This document shows positions 44,155 to 52,051 of a DNA stretch of 64,000 bases, piece by piece (the first letter of the stretch is position 1; each line of letters starts with the position of its first letter). The stretch spans positions 62,001 to 126,000 of the forward strand of contig NZ_JAMWYX010000004.1 in NCBI RefSeq assembly GCF_024305245.1. The letters run 5' to 3'. Position numbers and translations under genes: made by a program. Under the pieces are notes generated by a model that was not told the DNA's origin, did no database searches, and saw only the letters and a program-made list of their open reading frames with translations. This DNA is from Erythrobacter sp. (lineage in GTDB: Bacteria; Pseudomonadota; Alphaproteobacteria; Sphingomonadales; Sphingomonadaceae).

Positions 44155-45260
44155 AACACGACCATCTCGGCTTGCAGCGCGCCGGCCTGTTTGAGGCTTT
44201 CGAGGATCACCACCAGATCGGACGCGCCCACACCGAGCAGGTTCAGGGCATCGACGATTTCCGACAACGAGGCTGCGCCCGGCATATAGGCGACCCGGTC
44301 GGAACGTTCGTTGATGGTGATTTCGGTATCCTGCTCCACCGCGGTCTGGCCTCGGCCGAAGGGTTCGGGCTGCACCACGGTGGGGTTCTCGTCGATCCGG
44401 ATCACCAGTTTGCCGTGGCTGACCGCGGCGGGCGACAATCGCACCGCGTCGTTTATGACGACCGTGCCGGTGCGGCTGTTGACGATCACCCGCGCGGCGA
44501 CAGGTGCAGGGGTGACGGCGAGCATCTCGATCTCGGCCATGACGCCTGACCGAACATCATTGCCCAGCGGCAGCGCCAGTTCGATGCTGACCCCGTCGGC
44601 AATCGTGGCGATGCCGGGGTAGCGGCTGTTGATCGCATCGCGCACACGCGCGGCGGTGAGGAAATCGGCCTGGTGCAGGTTGAACCGCAAGGTCGAGGAC
44701 TGGTCGAACCCGGTCGCCACGGCGCGTTCTACCGATGCGCCATCGGCGATCCGGCCGACGGTGGCGATATTGACGGTGAGCTGCGATCCATCGCGGCCCG
44801 TCACGCCTAGTCCGCCGACCGCGACATTGCCCTGCGCCATCGCATAGATCTGCCCGTCCGCGCCATAGAGCGGCGTGAGGATCAGCGCTCCGCCGCGCAA
44901 GCTTAGCGCCTGACCCAGCGTGGACACGGTGATGTCGATCCGCTGGCCGGGCTTGGCGAAAGCGGGCAGTTCGGCGGTCACGATCACGGCGGCGGCATTG
45001 CGCAAAATCGGGCTGACGCCGGGCGGCAATTGCAGCCCGAGCCTGCCGGACACGCCGCGCATTGCCTCGGTCACATATTGCAGGTTGTTGTCGCCGGTGC
45101 CTTGCAGGCCGACGACCACGCCGTAGCCGGTCAGCTGGTTGGCCCGCAGACCTTCGAACTGGCCGAGATCGCGGATGCGCTCGGCAGCGGCAGGGGTTGG
45201 GGCCAGGGCCGCCAGCAGCGCCAGCGCGGCGGCGAACAGGGGGGAGAGAATGCGGATCAT
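44151..45260 (-). CDS. flgI: Flagellar P-ring protein FlgI
   Basis: A 369-aa periplasmic P-ring subunit with a signal peptide (LSPLFAAALALLAALAPTPAAAERIRDLGQFEGLRANQLTGYG). The core GYGVVVGLQGTGDNNLQYVTEAMRGVSGRLGLQ and C-terminal DALNLLGVGASDLVVILESLKQAGAL are typical. The ATG at 45260 gives the signal; the frame extends further upstream without one. It follows flgH by 11 bases. Confidence 0.96.
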   Translation of the reverse strand: MIRILSPLFAAALALLAALAPTPAAAERIRDLGQFEGLRANQLTGYGVVVGLQGTGDNNLQYVTEAMRGVSGRLGLQLPPGVSPILRNAAAVIVTAELPAFAKPGQRIDITVSTLGQALSLRGGALILTPLYGADGQIYAMAQGNVAVGGLGVTGRDGSQLTVNIATVGRIADGASVERAVATGFDQSSTLRFNLHQADFLTAARVRDAINSRYPGIATIADGVSIELALPLGNDVRSGVMAEIEMLAVTPAPVAARVIVNSRTGTVVINDAVRLSPAAVSHGKLVIRIDENPTVVQPEPFGRGQTAVEQDTEITINERSDRVAYMPGAASLSEIVDALNLLGVGASDLVVILESLKQAGALQAEMVVL

Positions 45261-45271
45261 GGCGGCTCTCC

Positions 45272-46000
45272 TCAGAATGGCGAGATTTTGTTGAAGAAGC
45301 GGCTCAGCCAGCCCGGACGGCTCGCCTGCTGCACTGCGCCCTGGCCCGAATAGATGATCCGGGCATTGGCGACCTGCGAGGAGGCCAAGCGGTTGTCGCT
45401 GTCGATATCGATCAGCCGGATGCGACCGGCGAATTGCACCCATTCATCGCCCTGGCTGAACATCATCTGCTTTTCTCCGACCACTTCGGCGGTGCCGTTG
45501 GGGTAGATCGCGGCGATGGTCACCGCGACCGCACCGTTCAGGCGGCTTTGCTGCGCAGCATTGCCCCCTCCACTGAACGACCCTTCGGCCGCAGCTTTAA
45601 GGGCGTTGGGGTTGAGGAAATCGAGCGGGCCGGAGGCAGGCGGGGTTATTCCGAAGCTGCCGGAACGGTTGGTTTGTCCGGCAGTGCTCTTGGTGGTGGT
45701 GGTGTTTTCGGTGAGGATGATCGTCACCATGTCGCCCAACATCCGTGCGCGGGTGCCGGTGACAAGGCCGGAATAGCCGGTGCCCACCTGAAAGATCGCG
45801 CCTGCGCTGGCCTGCTGCTGCAAGGGTTGCGGGGCGGTGATGAACAGCGGATCGATCGCACCAGCCGTCACCATCGCTGCACCTGGGGGCGGGGGCGCGG
45901 TAAAGCCGGCCTGCGGCCCGCTGCTGCCTGTGCCCATGCAGGCGCCCAGCGCCAGCGCCGCGCCAAGGATCAAATATCGAGCGGTCATCATCTGTCTCAC
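45272..46000 (-). CDS. flgH: Flagellar L-ring lipoprotein FlgH
   Basis: A 242-aa outer-membrane ring subunit with a lipobox (LGAALALGAC, Cys21). The motifs GDMVTIILTENTTTTKSTAGQTNRSGS and GEKQMMFSQGDEWVQFAGRIRLIDIDSDNRLASSQVANARIIYSGQGAVQQASRPGWLSRFFNKISPF are strongly FlgH-like. An ATG at 45988 is a shorter alternative start. Its start overlaps flgG's stop by four bases. Confidence 0.95.
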   Translation of the reverse strand: MRQMMTARYLILGAALALGACMGTGSSGPQAGFTAPPPPGAAMVTAGAIDPLFITAPQPLQQQASAGAIFQVGTGYSGLVTGTRARMLGDMVTIILTENTTTTKSTAGQTNRSGSFGITPPASGPLDFLNPNALKAAAEGSFSGGGNAAQQSRLNGAVAVTIAAIYPNGTAEVVGEKQMMFSQGDEWVQFAGRIRLIDIDSDNRLASSQVANARIIYSGQGAVQQASRPGWLSRFFNKISPF

Positions 46001-46788
46001 AATGTCTGATTGGCGTTGCGCAGCATCTCGTCGACCGCGCTGACCATCTTGGAATTGATTTCATAGGCGCGCTGGGCCTCGATCATCTCGACCAGCTCCT
46101 CGACCACGTTGACGTTTGAGCTTTCGAGCATCCCCTGCCGGATCTGCCCGCGCCCGTTCTCGCCCGCAAAGCCGAGTTCGGCCGGGCCGGAAGCGGCGGT
46201 TTCGACCAGGAAGTTGTCGCCGATCGCGCGCAGGCCCGCCGGGTTGACGAAACTGGCGACCGTCAGCTGGCCCAGCAGCGTCGGCGCGGCATCGCCGGGC
46301 GTCAGCGCGCTCACCGTGCCATCGGGCGCAATGGTGATCGACTGCGCACCCGCCGGCACCTGCAACGGCGGCTGCAGCGCATAGCCTTGCGACGTGATCA
46401 GCGTGCCATCATTCGACAGCGTGAAATTGCCCGCGCGGGTAAAGCCGATCTGTCCGCCGGGCGGCAGTTCGACCTGAAAATAGCCGTCGCCATCCAGCGC
46501 CAGATCGAGCGCATTGCCGGTGGTGCCCAGCGTGCCCTGCGTCGAAATACGCGTGGTGCCCTGCACCTGCACCCCGGTGCCGAGGTTGAGGCCGACCGCA
46601 AACGCGGTCTGCCCGGTCGATGCCTGCCCTGCGACCCGCTGTTCCTGATAGGCCAGCGTGGCGAAATCGGCGCGGTCGCGCTTGAACCCGGTGGTGCCGA
46701 TATTGGCGAGGTTGTTGGCGATGACGCGCATCCGCGCATCCTGAGCCTCAAGCCCGGTGCGGGCGACGTGAAGGGCGGAAGTGGGCAT
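45997..46788 (-). CDS. flgG: Flagellar distal rod protein FlgG
   Basis: A 263-aa rod subunit exported without signal peptide. The N-terminus (SALHVARTGLEAQDARMRVIANNLANIGTTGFKRDRADFATL) and C-terminus (LESSNVNVVEELVEMIEAQRAYEINSKMVSAVDEMLRNANQTL) match FlgG closely, at normal length. It lies 23 bases after flgF. Confidence 0.96.
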   Translation of the reverse strand: MPTSALHVARTGLEAQDARMRVIANNLANIGTTGFKRDRADFATLAYQEQRVAGQASTGQTAFAVGLNLGTGVQVQGTTRISTQGTLGTTGNALDLALDGDGYFQVELPPGGQIGFTRAGNFTLSNDGTLITSQGYALQPPLQVPAGAQSITIAPDGTVSALTPGDAAPTLLGQLTVASFVNPAGLRAIGDNFLVETAASGPAELGFAGENGRGQIRQGMLESSNVNVVEELVEMIEAQRAYEINSKMVSAVDEMLRNANQTL

Positions 46789-46811
46789 TGGTCAGTGCTC
46801 CCTTGGAAAAA

Positions 46812-47570
46812 TCAGCGCAGCGCCATCAGGCCGCTGGAGGCTTCATCGAGATCGCCTGCGGTGGCGATGATCTTGGCGCGCTGTTCGAAAGCGCGTTGGG
46901 CTTCGATCATCTGCACCAGCGTATCGGCGGTCTCGACATTGGATTGTTCGAGCGCACCGGTGGAAAGCCGCGCAGTCGGATCGGGGGGCAGAACGCCGCC
47001 AAGGCCATTGGCATTCGGCACCTTGAGGAAGCCGTCGATCCCCTTTGCCAGCGGGCTGCCACCGGGTGTCACCAGCCGCAGCTTGTCCAGCGCTTCGGCC
47101 GGGGCGGACGGCGCGGACGGGTCGCTCGCCATGATCGTGCCGTCGGCAGCGATGGCGATGCTGAAGCCGGGCGGCACGGATATCGGCGTGCCGGCTTCGC
47201 CAAGCACGGCCAGCCCTTCGCCGTTCTCGATCACACCCGATGCCGACACCCGCAGGTCGCCGCGCCGGGAGTAGATCTCGCCCTGAAGGTCGGGCGACTG
47301 GTAGGCCAGCAGCGCCGTGCCTTCGAGCGCGACATCCATCGGATTGCCGGTTGGCACCACGCGTGCCGCGGTCATGTCCGCACCGCGCACATTGCCGCGC
47401 GCCATGGCGCGGGCCTCCAGCGATCCGTCCTTCAGCGTGGCGGGCGTGACCGCGAAGATTTCCTGACGAAAGCCCGGCGTGCTGGCGTTGGCGAGGTTGT
47501 TCGCCACCACCCGCTGCCGGTCCATCGCCGCGTTCATCGCGGTCATCGCGGTGTAGATCATCCGGTCCAT
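46812..47570 (-). CDS. flgF: Flagellar proximal rod protein FlgF
   Basis: A 252-aa rod protein, MDRMIYTAMTAMNAAMDRQRVVANNLANASTPGFRQEIFAV at the start and LEQSNVETADTLVQMIEAQRAFEQRAKIIATAGDLDEASSGLM at the end. The length is normal for FlgF. It follows flgE by 13 bases. Confidence 0.93.
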   Translation of the reverse strand: MDRMIYTAMTAMNAAMDRQRVVANNLANASTPGFRQEIFAVTPATLKDGSLEARAMARGNVRGADMTAARVVPTGNPMDVALEGTALLAYQSPDLQGEIYSRRGDLRVSASGVIENGEGLAVLGEAGTPISVPPGFSIAIAADGTIMASDPSAPSAPAEALDKLRLVTPGGSPLAKGIDGFLKVPNANGLGGVLPPDPTARLSTGALEQSNVETADTLVQMIEAQRAFEQRAKIIATAGDLDEASSGLMALR

Positions 47571-47583
47571 GGGTCAGCCGCCC

Positions 47584-48399
47584 TTACTGCTGCCGCAGGT
47601 TGATGACGGTGGTGGAGATCTGCGTGGCGGTATCGATCGCGCGGGCATTGGCCTGGAAATTGCGTTGAGCTGTGAGCAGCGAGACCATTTCCTCGGCCAG
47701 ATCGACGTTCGAACGCTCCAGCGCGCCGCTGATCAGATCGCCGTTCGCGCCGATGCCCGGGTTGCCGAAGTTCGGCGGGCCGGAATCGCCCGATGCCTGC
47801 CACTTGGTCTGGCCGATCGCGCGCAGGCCGCCCGGCGCGGCAAAGGTGGCGAGCGCGACCTGCCCGATCGGGGTTGCGGTGCCATCGGCATAGGCCGCAT
47901 TCACGATCCCGCGATTGTTGATGGTGACATTGGCCAGCGCCGAGCCTGCGCCGTTGGTCAGCGGCACAATCACCGGGGCCGGCACAGTCGATGTCGCAAC
48001 CCCGGCAGCATCGACCGGAAAGGCCTGCAGCCGGTTGCCGAGCGTGTCCTGCAAGTCGCCGGTGGCGAGCAGCTGGAAATTGCCGTTGCGGCTGAAGCTG
48101 AGATCGCCCGAGAACGGGTTTTCCAGCGCGAAAAAGCCGTCGCCGTCGATCGCGATATCAAGGCTGCGGCCGGTCTGTTCGAGCGGGCCGAGCGCGAAAT
48201 CCTGCGTGATCGCGGACACGGTTGCGCCGATCCCGGCGGTGCGGCGCGGATCGGTGGCCGAACCGCTGGCGACCAGATCGGCAAACTGCGCCGAGCTTTT
48301 CTTGAAGCCGACGGTTTCGGCATTGGCGATGTTGTGGGCGATAACGCGCAGATCGGTCTCGGCATTGCGCAGACCGCTGAGGGAGGTGAAGAACGACAT
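47584..48399 (-). CDS. flgE: Flagellar hook protein FlgE, unusually short
   Basis: A 271-aa hook subunit. The N-terminus (SFFTSLSGLRNAETDLRVIAHNIANAETVGFKKSSAQFADLV), the GIGATVSAITQDFALGPLEQTGRSLDIAIDGDGFFAL segment and the C-terminus (LERSNVDLAEEMVSLLTAQRNFQANARAIDTATQISTTVINL) are FlgE-like. The family is usually about 400 aa or longer, so the outer hook domain (D2) appears lost. Position between flgD and flgF supports FlgE over a duplicate rod protein. Confidence 0.9.
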   Translation of the reverse strand: MSFFTSLSGLRNAETDLRVIAHNIANAETVGFKKSSAQFADLVASGSATDPRRTAGIGATVSAITQDFALGPLEQTGRSLDIAIDGDGFFALENPFSGDLSFSRNGNFQLLATGDLQDTLGNRLQAFPVDAAGVATSTVPAPVIVPLTNGAGSALANVTINNRGIVNAAYADGTATPIGQVALATFAAPGGLRAIGQTKWQASGDSGPPNFGNPGIGANGDLISGALERSNVDLAEEMVSLLTAQRNFQANARAIDTATQISTTVINLRQQ

Positions 48400-48430
48400 G
48401 TCGGGGTGATCCTTTCGGTTTGGGGCGAGG

Positions 48431-48748
48431 TCAGGTTTGCGGGGTGGTGGCAGGCTGCAAGGCAGCCTCCTGCGCGGCGATCAGCCGGTCGAGCTTGGCG
48501 GAGATATCATCCAGCGTGGCCCCGCTTTCGGTGGTCGCCGCAAGCGAGGAAAACTGCGCCATCTGCGCCAGCATCGCTTCGTTATCGGCCGGTTCGAGCG
48601 GGTCCTGAAAGGTCAGCTGCGTCGTCAGCAGCCGCAGGAAATCGCCGCCGTCTAGCGAGCCGAGACCGCCGCCGGTCAGCCGCGAAGGGGTGTTGAGCCG
48701 GTCGAGCGTGCTCTGCGCGGCAGGGGTGATGGCATTGGTGGTGGTCAT
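48431..48748 (-). CDS. flgD: Hook-cap protein FlgD, N-terminal domain only
   Basis: A 105-aa scaffold protein. The conserved N-terminal signature is present (GGDFLRLLTTQLTFQDPLEPADNEAMLAQMAQFSSLAATTESGATLDDISAKLDRL). The beta-sandwich domains that usually follow (family ~140-230 aa) are missing. Its reduced size parallels the short FlgE. It abuts flgC (stop/start overlap of one base). Confidence 0.88.
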   Translation of the reverse strand: MTTTNAITPAAQSTLDRLNTPSRLTGGGLGSLDGGDFLRLLTTQLTFQDPLEPADNEAMLAQMAQFSSLAATTESGATLDDISAKLDRLIAAQEAALQPATTPQT

Positions 48749-49164
48749 TACTGGCTCCTCAGGGTTTCGAGCATCAGTTGCTTGGCGGTCTGCAGCGCCT
48801 GCACCAGGTTCTGGTACTGGCGCGCGCTCTCCATGATCTCGACCATCTCGGCGGTTTCATCGACCGGGGCTTCGAACACGTAGCCATCGGCATCGGCGAG
48901 CGGGTGGGAGGGATCGTGGCGTTTGGTGGCCGCAGTTTCAGAGCGTACCAGCCCGCTGGAGGTGACCCCGGCAAGGCCCGAGGCGCGATCGAGTTCGACC
49001 GAAAACACCGCGCGGATCGGGCGGTAGGCACCTTCCTCGGTGGTTGAGACCGACCCGGCATTGGCGAGGTTCGATGTCGCCGCATTCATCCGCACCATCT
49101 GCGCGCTCATCGCGCGGGTGGTCATGGAGAACAGTGTCATGGGAGCGCGTTCGGGCATCGTCAT
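48748..49164 (-). CDS. flgC: Flagellar proximal rod protein FlgC
   Basis: A 138-aa rod protein: LFSMTTRAMSAQMVRMNAATSNLANAGSVSTTEEGAYRPIRAVF at the start, HPLADADGYVFEAPVDETAEMVEIMESARQYQNLVQALQTAKQLMLETL at the end. It overlaps flgB by four bases. A shorter start (MTLFSM) is also possible. Confidence 0.94.
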   Translation of the reverse strand: MTMPERAPMTLFSMTTRAMSAQMVRMNAATSNLANAGSVSTTEEGAYRPIRAVFSVELDRASGLAGVTSSGLVRSETAATKRHDPSHPLADADGYVFEAPVDETAEMVEIMESARQYQNLVQALQTAKQLMLETLRSQ

Positions 49165-49514
49165 TCACCCTTCAGCGCGCGGGTGATGGTGCTGACCTTG
49201 CCTTGCACAAAGCTGAGCGTCGCCGAATAGGCGACCGCGTTTTCGGCAAAGGCGACCTGTTCGTGGTTCAGTTCGACCGTGTTGCCATCCAGCGTCGGCA
49301 TGGTCGGCGTGCGCCACACCATGCCGGCCTGCGGATCGGCGAGATTGTTGCCGCGCTGATTGGCGAGCCGGGCATCGAGCGCGGCACCGAAATCGATGTC
49401 GCGCGCCTTGTATCCAGGCGTCGCGGCATTGGCGATGTTGGAGGCGATCACGCCCATGCGTTCTGACCGCAGGGTCAGCGCCGCGCCGTGAATGCCGAAC
49501 AATCTTTCGTTCAT
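49161..49514 (-). CDS. flgB: Flagellar proximal rod protein FlgB
   Basis: A 117-aa rod protein: LFGIHGAALTLRSERMGVIASNIANAATPGYKARDIDFGAALDAR and ELNHEQVAFAENAVAYSATLSFVQGKVSTITRAL are diagnostic. It is the first gene of the flg operon, 66 bases after a perfect sigma-54 promoter. Confidence 0.95.
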   Translation of the reverse strand: MNERLFGIHGAALTLRSERMGVIASNIANAATPGYKARDIDFGAALDARLANQRGNNLADPQAGMVWRTPTMPTLDGNTVELNHEQVAFAENAVAYSATLSFVQGKVSTITRALKGE

Positions 49515-49579
49515 GCGGGTTCCTCCCGTGTCGTGCAGACCATCTGAAAAGCGGCGGCCTGCCAGTGCGGCTTCGTATC

Positions 49580-49595
49580 AGCACGAAGCGTGCCA
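49580..49595 (-). promoter_or_regulatory. Sigma-54 promoter for the flgB operon
   Basis: On the minus strand it reads TGGCACGCTTCGTGCT: -24 TGGCACG, four bases, -12 GTGCT with correct GG-N10-GC spacing. It lies 66 bases before the flgB ATG. The two palindromes at 49639 and 49661 are about 45-80 bases upstream, where an activator would bind. Confidence 0.85.
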
Positions 49596-49638
49596 GTTTG
49601 CCGAAAGGGGGCGCGGGCGGAGGCAAACGCGGCCATGT

Positions 49639-49652
49639 GGCAAGTCCTTGCC
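49639..49652. promoter_or_regulatory. 14-bp palindrome, candidate activator site 1
   Basis: GGCAAGTCCTTGCC: perfect six-base arms around TC. It sits in the 248-base divergent spacer between flgB and the MotA-like gene. The related second copy is 22 bp away, centre to centre, which is two helical turns. Related copy also before the activator gene (37098). Confidence 0.55.
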
Positions 49653-49660
49653 GCTTCTCC

Positions 49661-49674
49661 GGCAAGGCCCTGCC
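49661..49674. promoter_or_regulatory. 14-bp near-palindrome, candidate activator site 2
   Basis: GGCAAGGCCCTGCC, one base from perfect symmetry and sharing GGCAAG and TGCC with the copy at 49639. The pair would bind a dimer or higher oligomer on one DNA face. Confidence 0.5.
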
Positions 49675-49762
49675 GCAAATACCTAGTTCTTAATCCGGCA
49701 GCGCCGCTGACGTTCTGCCCTTGCGACCGCACTGATTTGCGTGGGGCCAGCGAGGGAAACCG

Positions 49763-50437
49763 ATGCCAGACAGATTCAGCGCCCTCATCGATCCGGGCGC
49801 CTTCACCATCGTGGTGGCAGGCACTGTGCTGGCCTGCGCCGCACGCTGCGGCTGGCGCGATTTCGGCGCGGCTTTGCGAGAGGCGGGGGCGCTGGCGAAG
49901 CCCGGCTTCGATGCCGAGGCCAATCGCAAGGCGCTGGCACTGGCGGTCACGGCGATCAGGCGCGATGGTCCACGCCGCGCCGATCCGGCACTGCCGCCCG
50001 ACCGGGCGCTGGGGCTGATGCTCGAAACCTATCTGCGCCACGGCTCGCTGGAGGCGTTGCACCGCATTCGCCGATCCGAACGCGCGCTCGACGAGGCGCG
50101 GCGGGTGGCGGCGGCGCAGGTGTTCGCATGGGCGGGCGAACTGGCCCCGGTATTCGGGCTGATCGGCACGCTCTACGCCTTCACCCAGCTGGCCCCGCCC
50201 AGCGGCGCGAATGCGATCGGCGTGACGCTGGCTGCGGTCGCGACCTCGGTACTTTCCACTCTCTACGGCGCGCTGCTGGCTCACCTTGCCTGCTATCCGC
50301 TGGCCGGCGCGATCGAGCGGCGCGGGTTTGCGCGAGAGGAACAGCGCGAGGCGCTGGCCGACTGGTTCGTCGAACAGATCGCCGCTCCTGCCGTGCACCC
50401 GCATGACGGGCGCACGCATTTGCGGGGTGTGGCATGA
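49763..50437 (+). CDS. Compact MotA/TolQ/ExbB-like proton-channel protein
   Basis: A 224-aa predicted inner-membrane protein. A first hydrophobic helix (AFTIVVAGTVLACAARCG, about 13-29) resembles MotA's second helix rather than its first, so the usual TM1 seems absent. After a ~95-residue cytoplasmic loop come GELAPVFGLIGTLYAFTQL and GVTLAAVATSVLSTLYGALLAHLACYPLAGAIERR, which match the last two helices of MotA/ExbB. GAGGG lies seven bases before the ATG. It is coupled (ATGA) to a small MotB/ExbD-like gene and divergent from flgB. The canonical motAB pair is elsewhere in the same island, so this is a second motor-type pair of unknown role. Confidence 0.8.
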   Translation: MPDRFSALIDPGAFTIVVAGTVLACAARCGWRDFGAALREAGALAKPGFDAEANRKALALAVTAIRRDGPRRADPALPPDRALGLMLETYLRHGSLEALHRIRRSERALDEARRVAAAQVFAWAGELAPVFGLIGTLYAFTQLAPPSGANAIGVTLAAVATSVLSTLYGALLAHLACYPLAGAIERRGFAREEQREALADWFVEQIAAPAVHPHDGRTHLRGVA

Positions 50438-50916
50438 GCGCGGGCACTGTTTCCATCAAAAGCAGCGGTCATGGCTGGCAGCTGATCCTGGCCGACCTTG
50501 CGCTGATCCTGTTCCTGCTGATTCTGACCGCGCTGCCCGCTGCAGAGGCCGAGGCCGGGCGGAAAGCCGCTGTTCGCGCCGTACGCGGGGAGCAGGCGCG
50601 GGCGGCCTCCGTCACAGCTGAAATTGCTGCGGCGCAGGCGCTTTATCGCCCCGTGGCAGGCGGGCCGACATTGAGCGAATGGCTTGCTGCACAGCCGCAT
50701 GATCCGCGCGCCACGCTGACGATCTTCGCGCGCTACGACGCGGAGAATGCGGATGCACCGCGGCGGGCATCGGCGGCATGGGATGCGGCGCGCGGATTGG
50801 CTGCGAGCGCGGCGGGCAGCGGCGTGGCGGTGCGCACCATCATCACCGCTGGCGGCGAGGCCGATCTCTATGCCAGCCTTGCCTATGATCAGGTGCAGGC
50901 AGCGTCGGTGCGATAA
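50434..50916 (+). CDS. Small MotB/ExbD-like membrane protein
   Basis: A 160-aa protein with one N-terminal helix that carries a single buried acid: WQLILADLALILFLLILTALP (Asp21), the arrangement of the proton-carrying Asp in MotB/ExbD/TolR. An Ala/Glu/Arg-rich predicted coiled segment follows, then a compact domain (ATLTIFARYDAENADAPRRAS, AWDAARGLAASAAGSGVAVRTIITAGGEADLY) with the rhythm of a degenerate OmpA-like fold; the usual peptidoglycan-contact residues of MotB are not evident. Its ATG overlaps the MotA-like stop (ATGA). It is not the main MotB (encoded at 39.7 kb). Confidence 0.7.
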   Translation: MSAGTVSIKSSGHGWQLILADLALILFLLILTALPAAEAEAGRKAAVRAVRGEQARAASVTAEIAAAQALYRPVAGGPTLSEWLAAQPHDPRATLTIFARYDAENADAPRRASAAWDAARGLAASAAGSGVAVRTIITAGGEADLYASLAYDQVQAASVR

Positions 50917-50931
50917 CGAAGCGGCTGTGCC

Positions 50932-52032
50932 TCAGCCCACCATCACCCGGTTGCGGCCTTCCTGCTTGGCGCGGTACAGCGCTGCATCGGCCCGCGCGAG
51001 TGCGCTGCGGGTGTCGGTATCCTCGGTCACTTCGGCCACCCCGCCCGAAAAGGTCACGCGCCCGAACGGCTGACCGGTGTCGCGGTTCATCAGCAGGCGT
51101 GCGGCCTGCGCGCGGCGGATCGCATCGAGCTTCGCGCGCGCTGCGTTCTTGTCCATGCCGTAGAACAGCAGGACGAATTCCTCACCGCCGTGGCGTCCGA
51201 CGAAGCAGGCAGACCCGGCGTGTTCGTTGAGCGTCCCCGCCAGCGCGCACAGCACCCGGTCGCCCGCCTCGTGGCCGTGGCGATCATTGACCAGCTTGAA
51301 GTGGTCGACATCGCAGAACGCCAGGCTCAACGCCTCGCCCTTGGCCCGCGCTTCGAGCGAGGCGGACACCAGCCGGCGTTCGAAGGCGCGGCGGTTGGGC
51401 AGCCCGGTGAGGTGATCGACATCGGCCTCCATCCGTGCCTTGGCGAGGTTTTCCCGCAGGCGATCGGTTTCTTCCTGACTGCGCGCCATCGAGGCTTCGG
51501 CCTGTTCGATCCGCGCCAGCATCGCCCGCGACAGGTCGATCACCTGCGCCAGCTCGCCCGCTGCCGCCGGGGCGAGATCGATGTCGGCCATCGCCTCGAT
51601 CTTCGCGCCCAGCGCGCCGCGATGATCGCTGGTCTCGCTGCGCGCCGAACGCGCGGTCTGAGCGAAGCGCATCAGCGAATATTCGAGCTTGTCCATGAGT
51701 GCTTCCAGCCCGGCGATGCGCGAATGCCCCTCGGGATCGAGCCGCGCCAGCGTATCGAGCCAGCGCTGGTCGATCGGCTCGCCCGCGATCTCGCGCGCGG
51801 TGAAGGCCTGCGCCAGTTCGGGATGCGAACCCGACAGGCCGCCGCAGATGGTGGAGAGATTGCTGGCGGTGACGGCCAGATCATGGGTTTCCACGAATTC
51901 GCCGATCCGCGCCAACAGCGCGCGGCGGGCTTCCTCGGCGCGGCTGGCCGGTGGCGTATCCGTTGCCGCATCGGCGGCGGCCGGATCGTGCGGACGGTAG
52001 GAACGGGTAAGGAAACGGGTTGCGAAGGTCAT
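50932..52032 (-). CDS. Cytoplasmic GGDEF diguanylate cyclase
   Basis: A 366-aa protein without membrane segments. A helical N-terminal region (about 220 aa, coiled-coil-prone near ARIEQAEASMARSQEETDRLRENLAKARME) precedes a GGDEF domain (DVDHLTGLPNRRAFERRL, FCDVDHFKLVNDRHGHEAGDRVLCALA) with active motif GGEEF (282-286). The RxxD inhibitory site five residues before that motif is absent. It should make c-di-GMP, which often tunes motility. A sigma-28-like promoter lies just before it. Start ATG 52032 was preferred to 52062. It converges with the MotB-like gene. Confidence 0.9.
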   Translation of the reverse strand: MTFATRFLTRSYRPHDPAAADAATDTPPASRAEEARRALLARIGEFVETHDLAVTASNLSTICGGLSGSHPELAQAFTAREIAGEPIDQRWLDTLARLDPEGHSRIAGLEALMDKLEYSLMRFAQTARSARSETSDHRGALGAKIEAMADIDLAPAAAGELAQVIDLSRAMLARIEQAEASMARSQEETDRLRENLAKARMEADVDHLTGLPNRRAFERRLVSASLEARAKGEALSLAFCDVDHFKLVNDRHGHEAGDRVLCALAGTLNEHAGSACFVGRHGGEEFVLLFYGMDKNAARAKLDAIRRAQAARLLMNRDTGQPFGRVTFSGGVAEVTEDTDTRSALARADAALYRAKQEGRNRVMVG

Positions 52033-52051
52033 GGTAAAGCCCCGGCGTCTG

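Noticed and set aside
47350-47367. TGGCACC-N4-GTGCC inside flgF
   Set aside because: It lies inside coding sequence, far from any start it could serve; a chance match.
49638-49653. TGGCAAGTCCTTGCCG as a sigma-54 promoter for the MotA-like gene
   Set aside because: GG-to-GC spacing is one base too short. The sequence is better explained as a palindromic operator; no convincing promoter for this gene was found.
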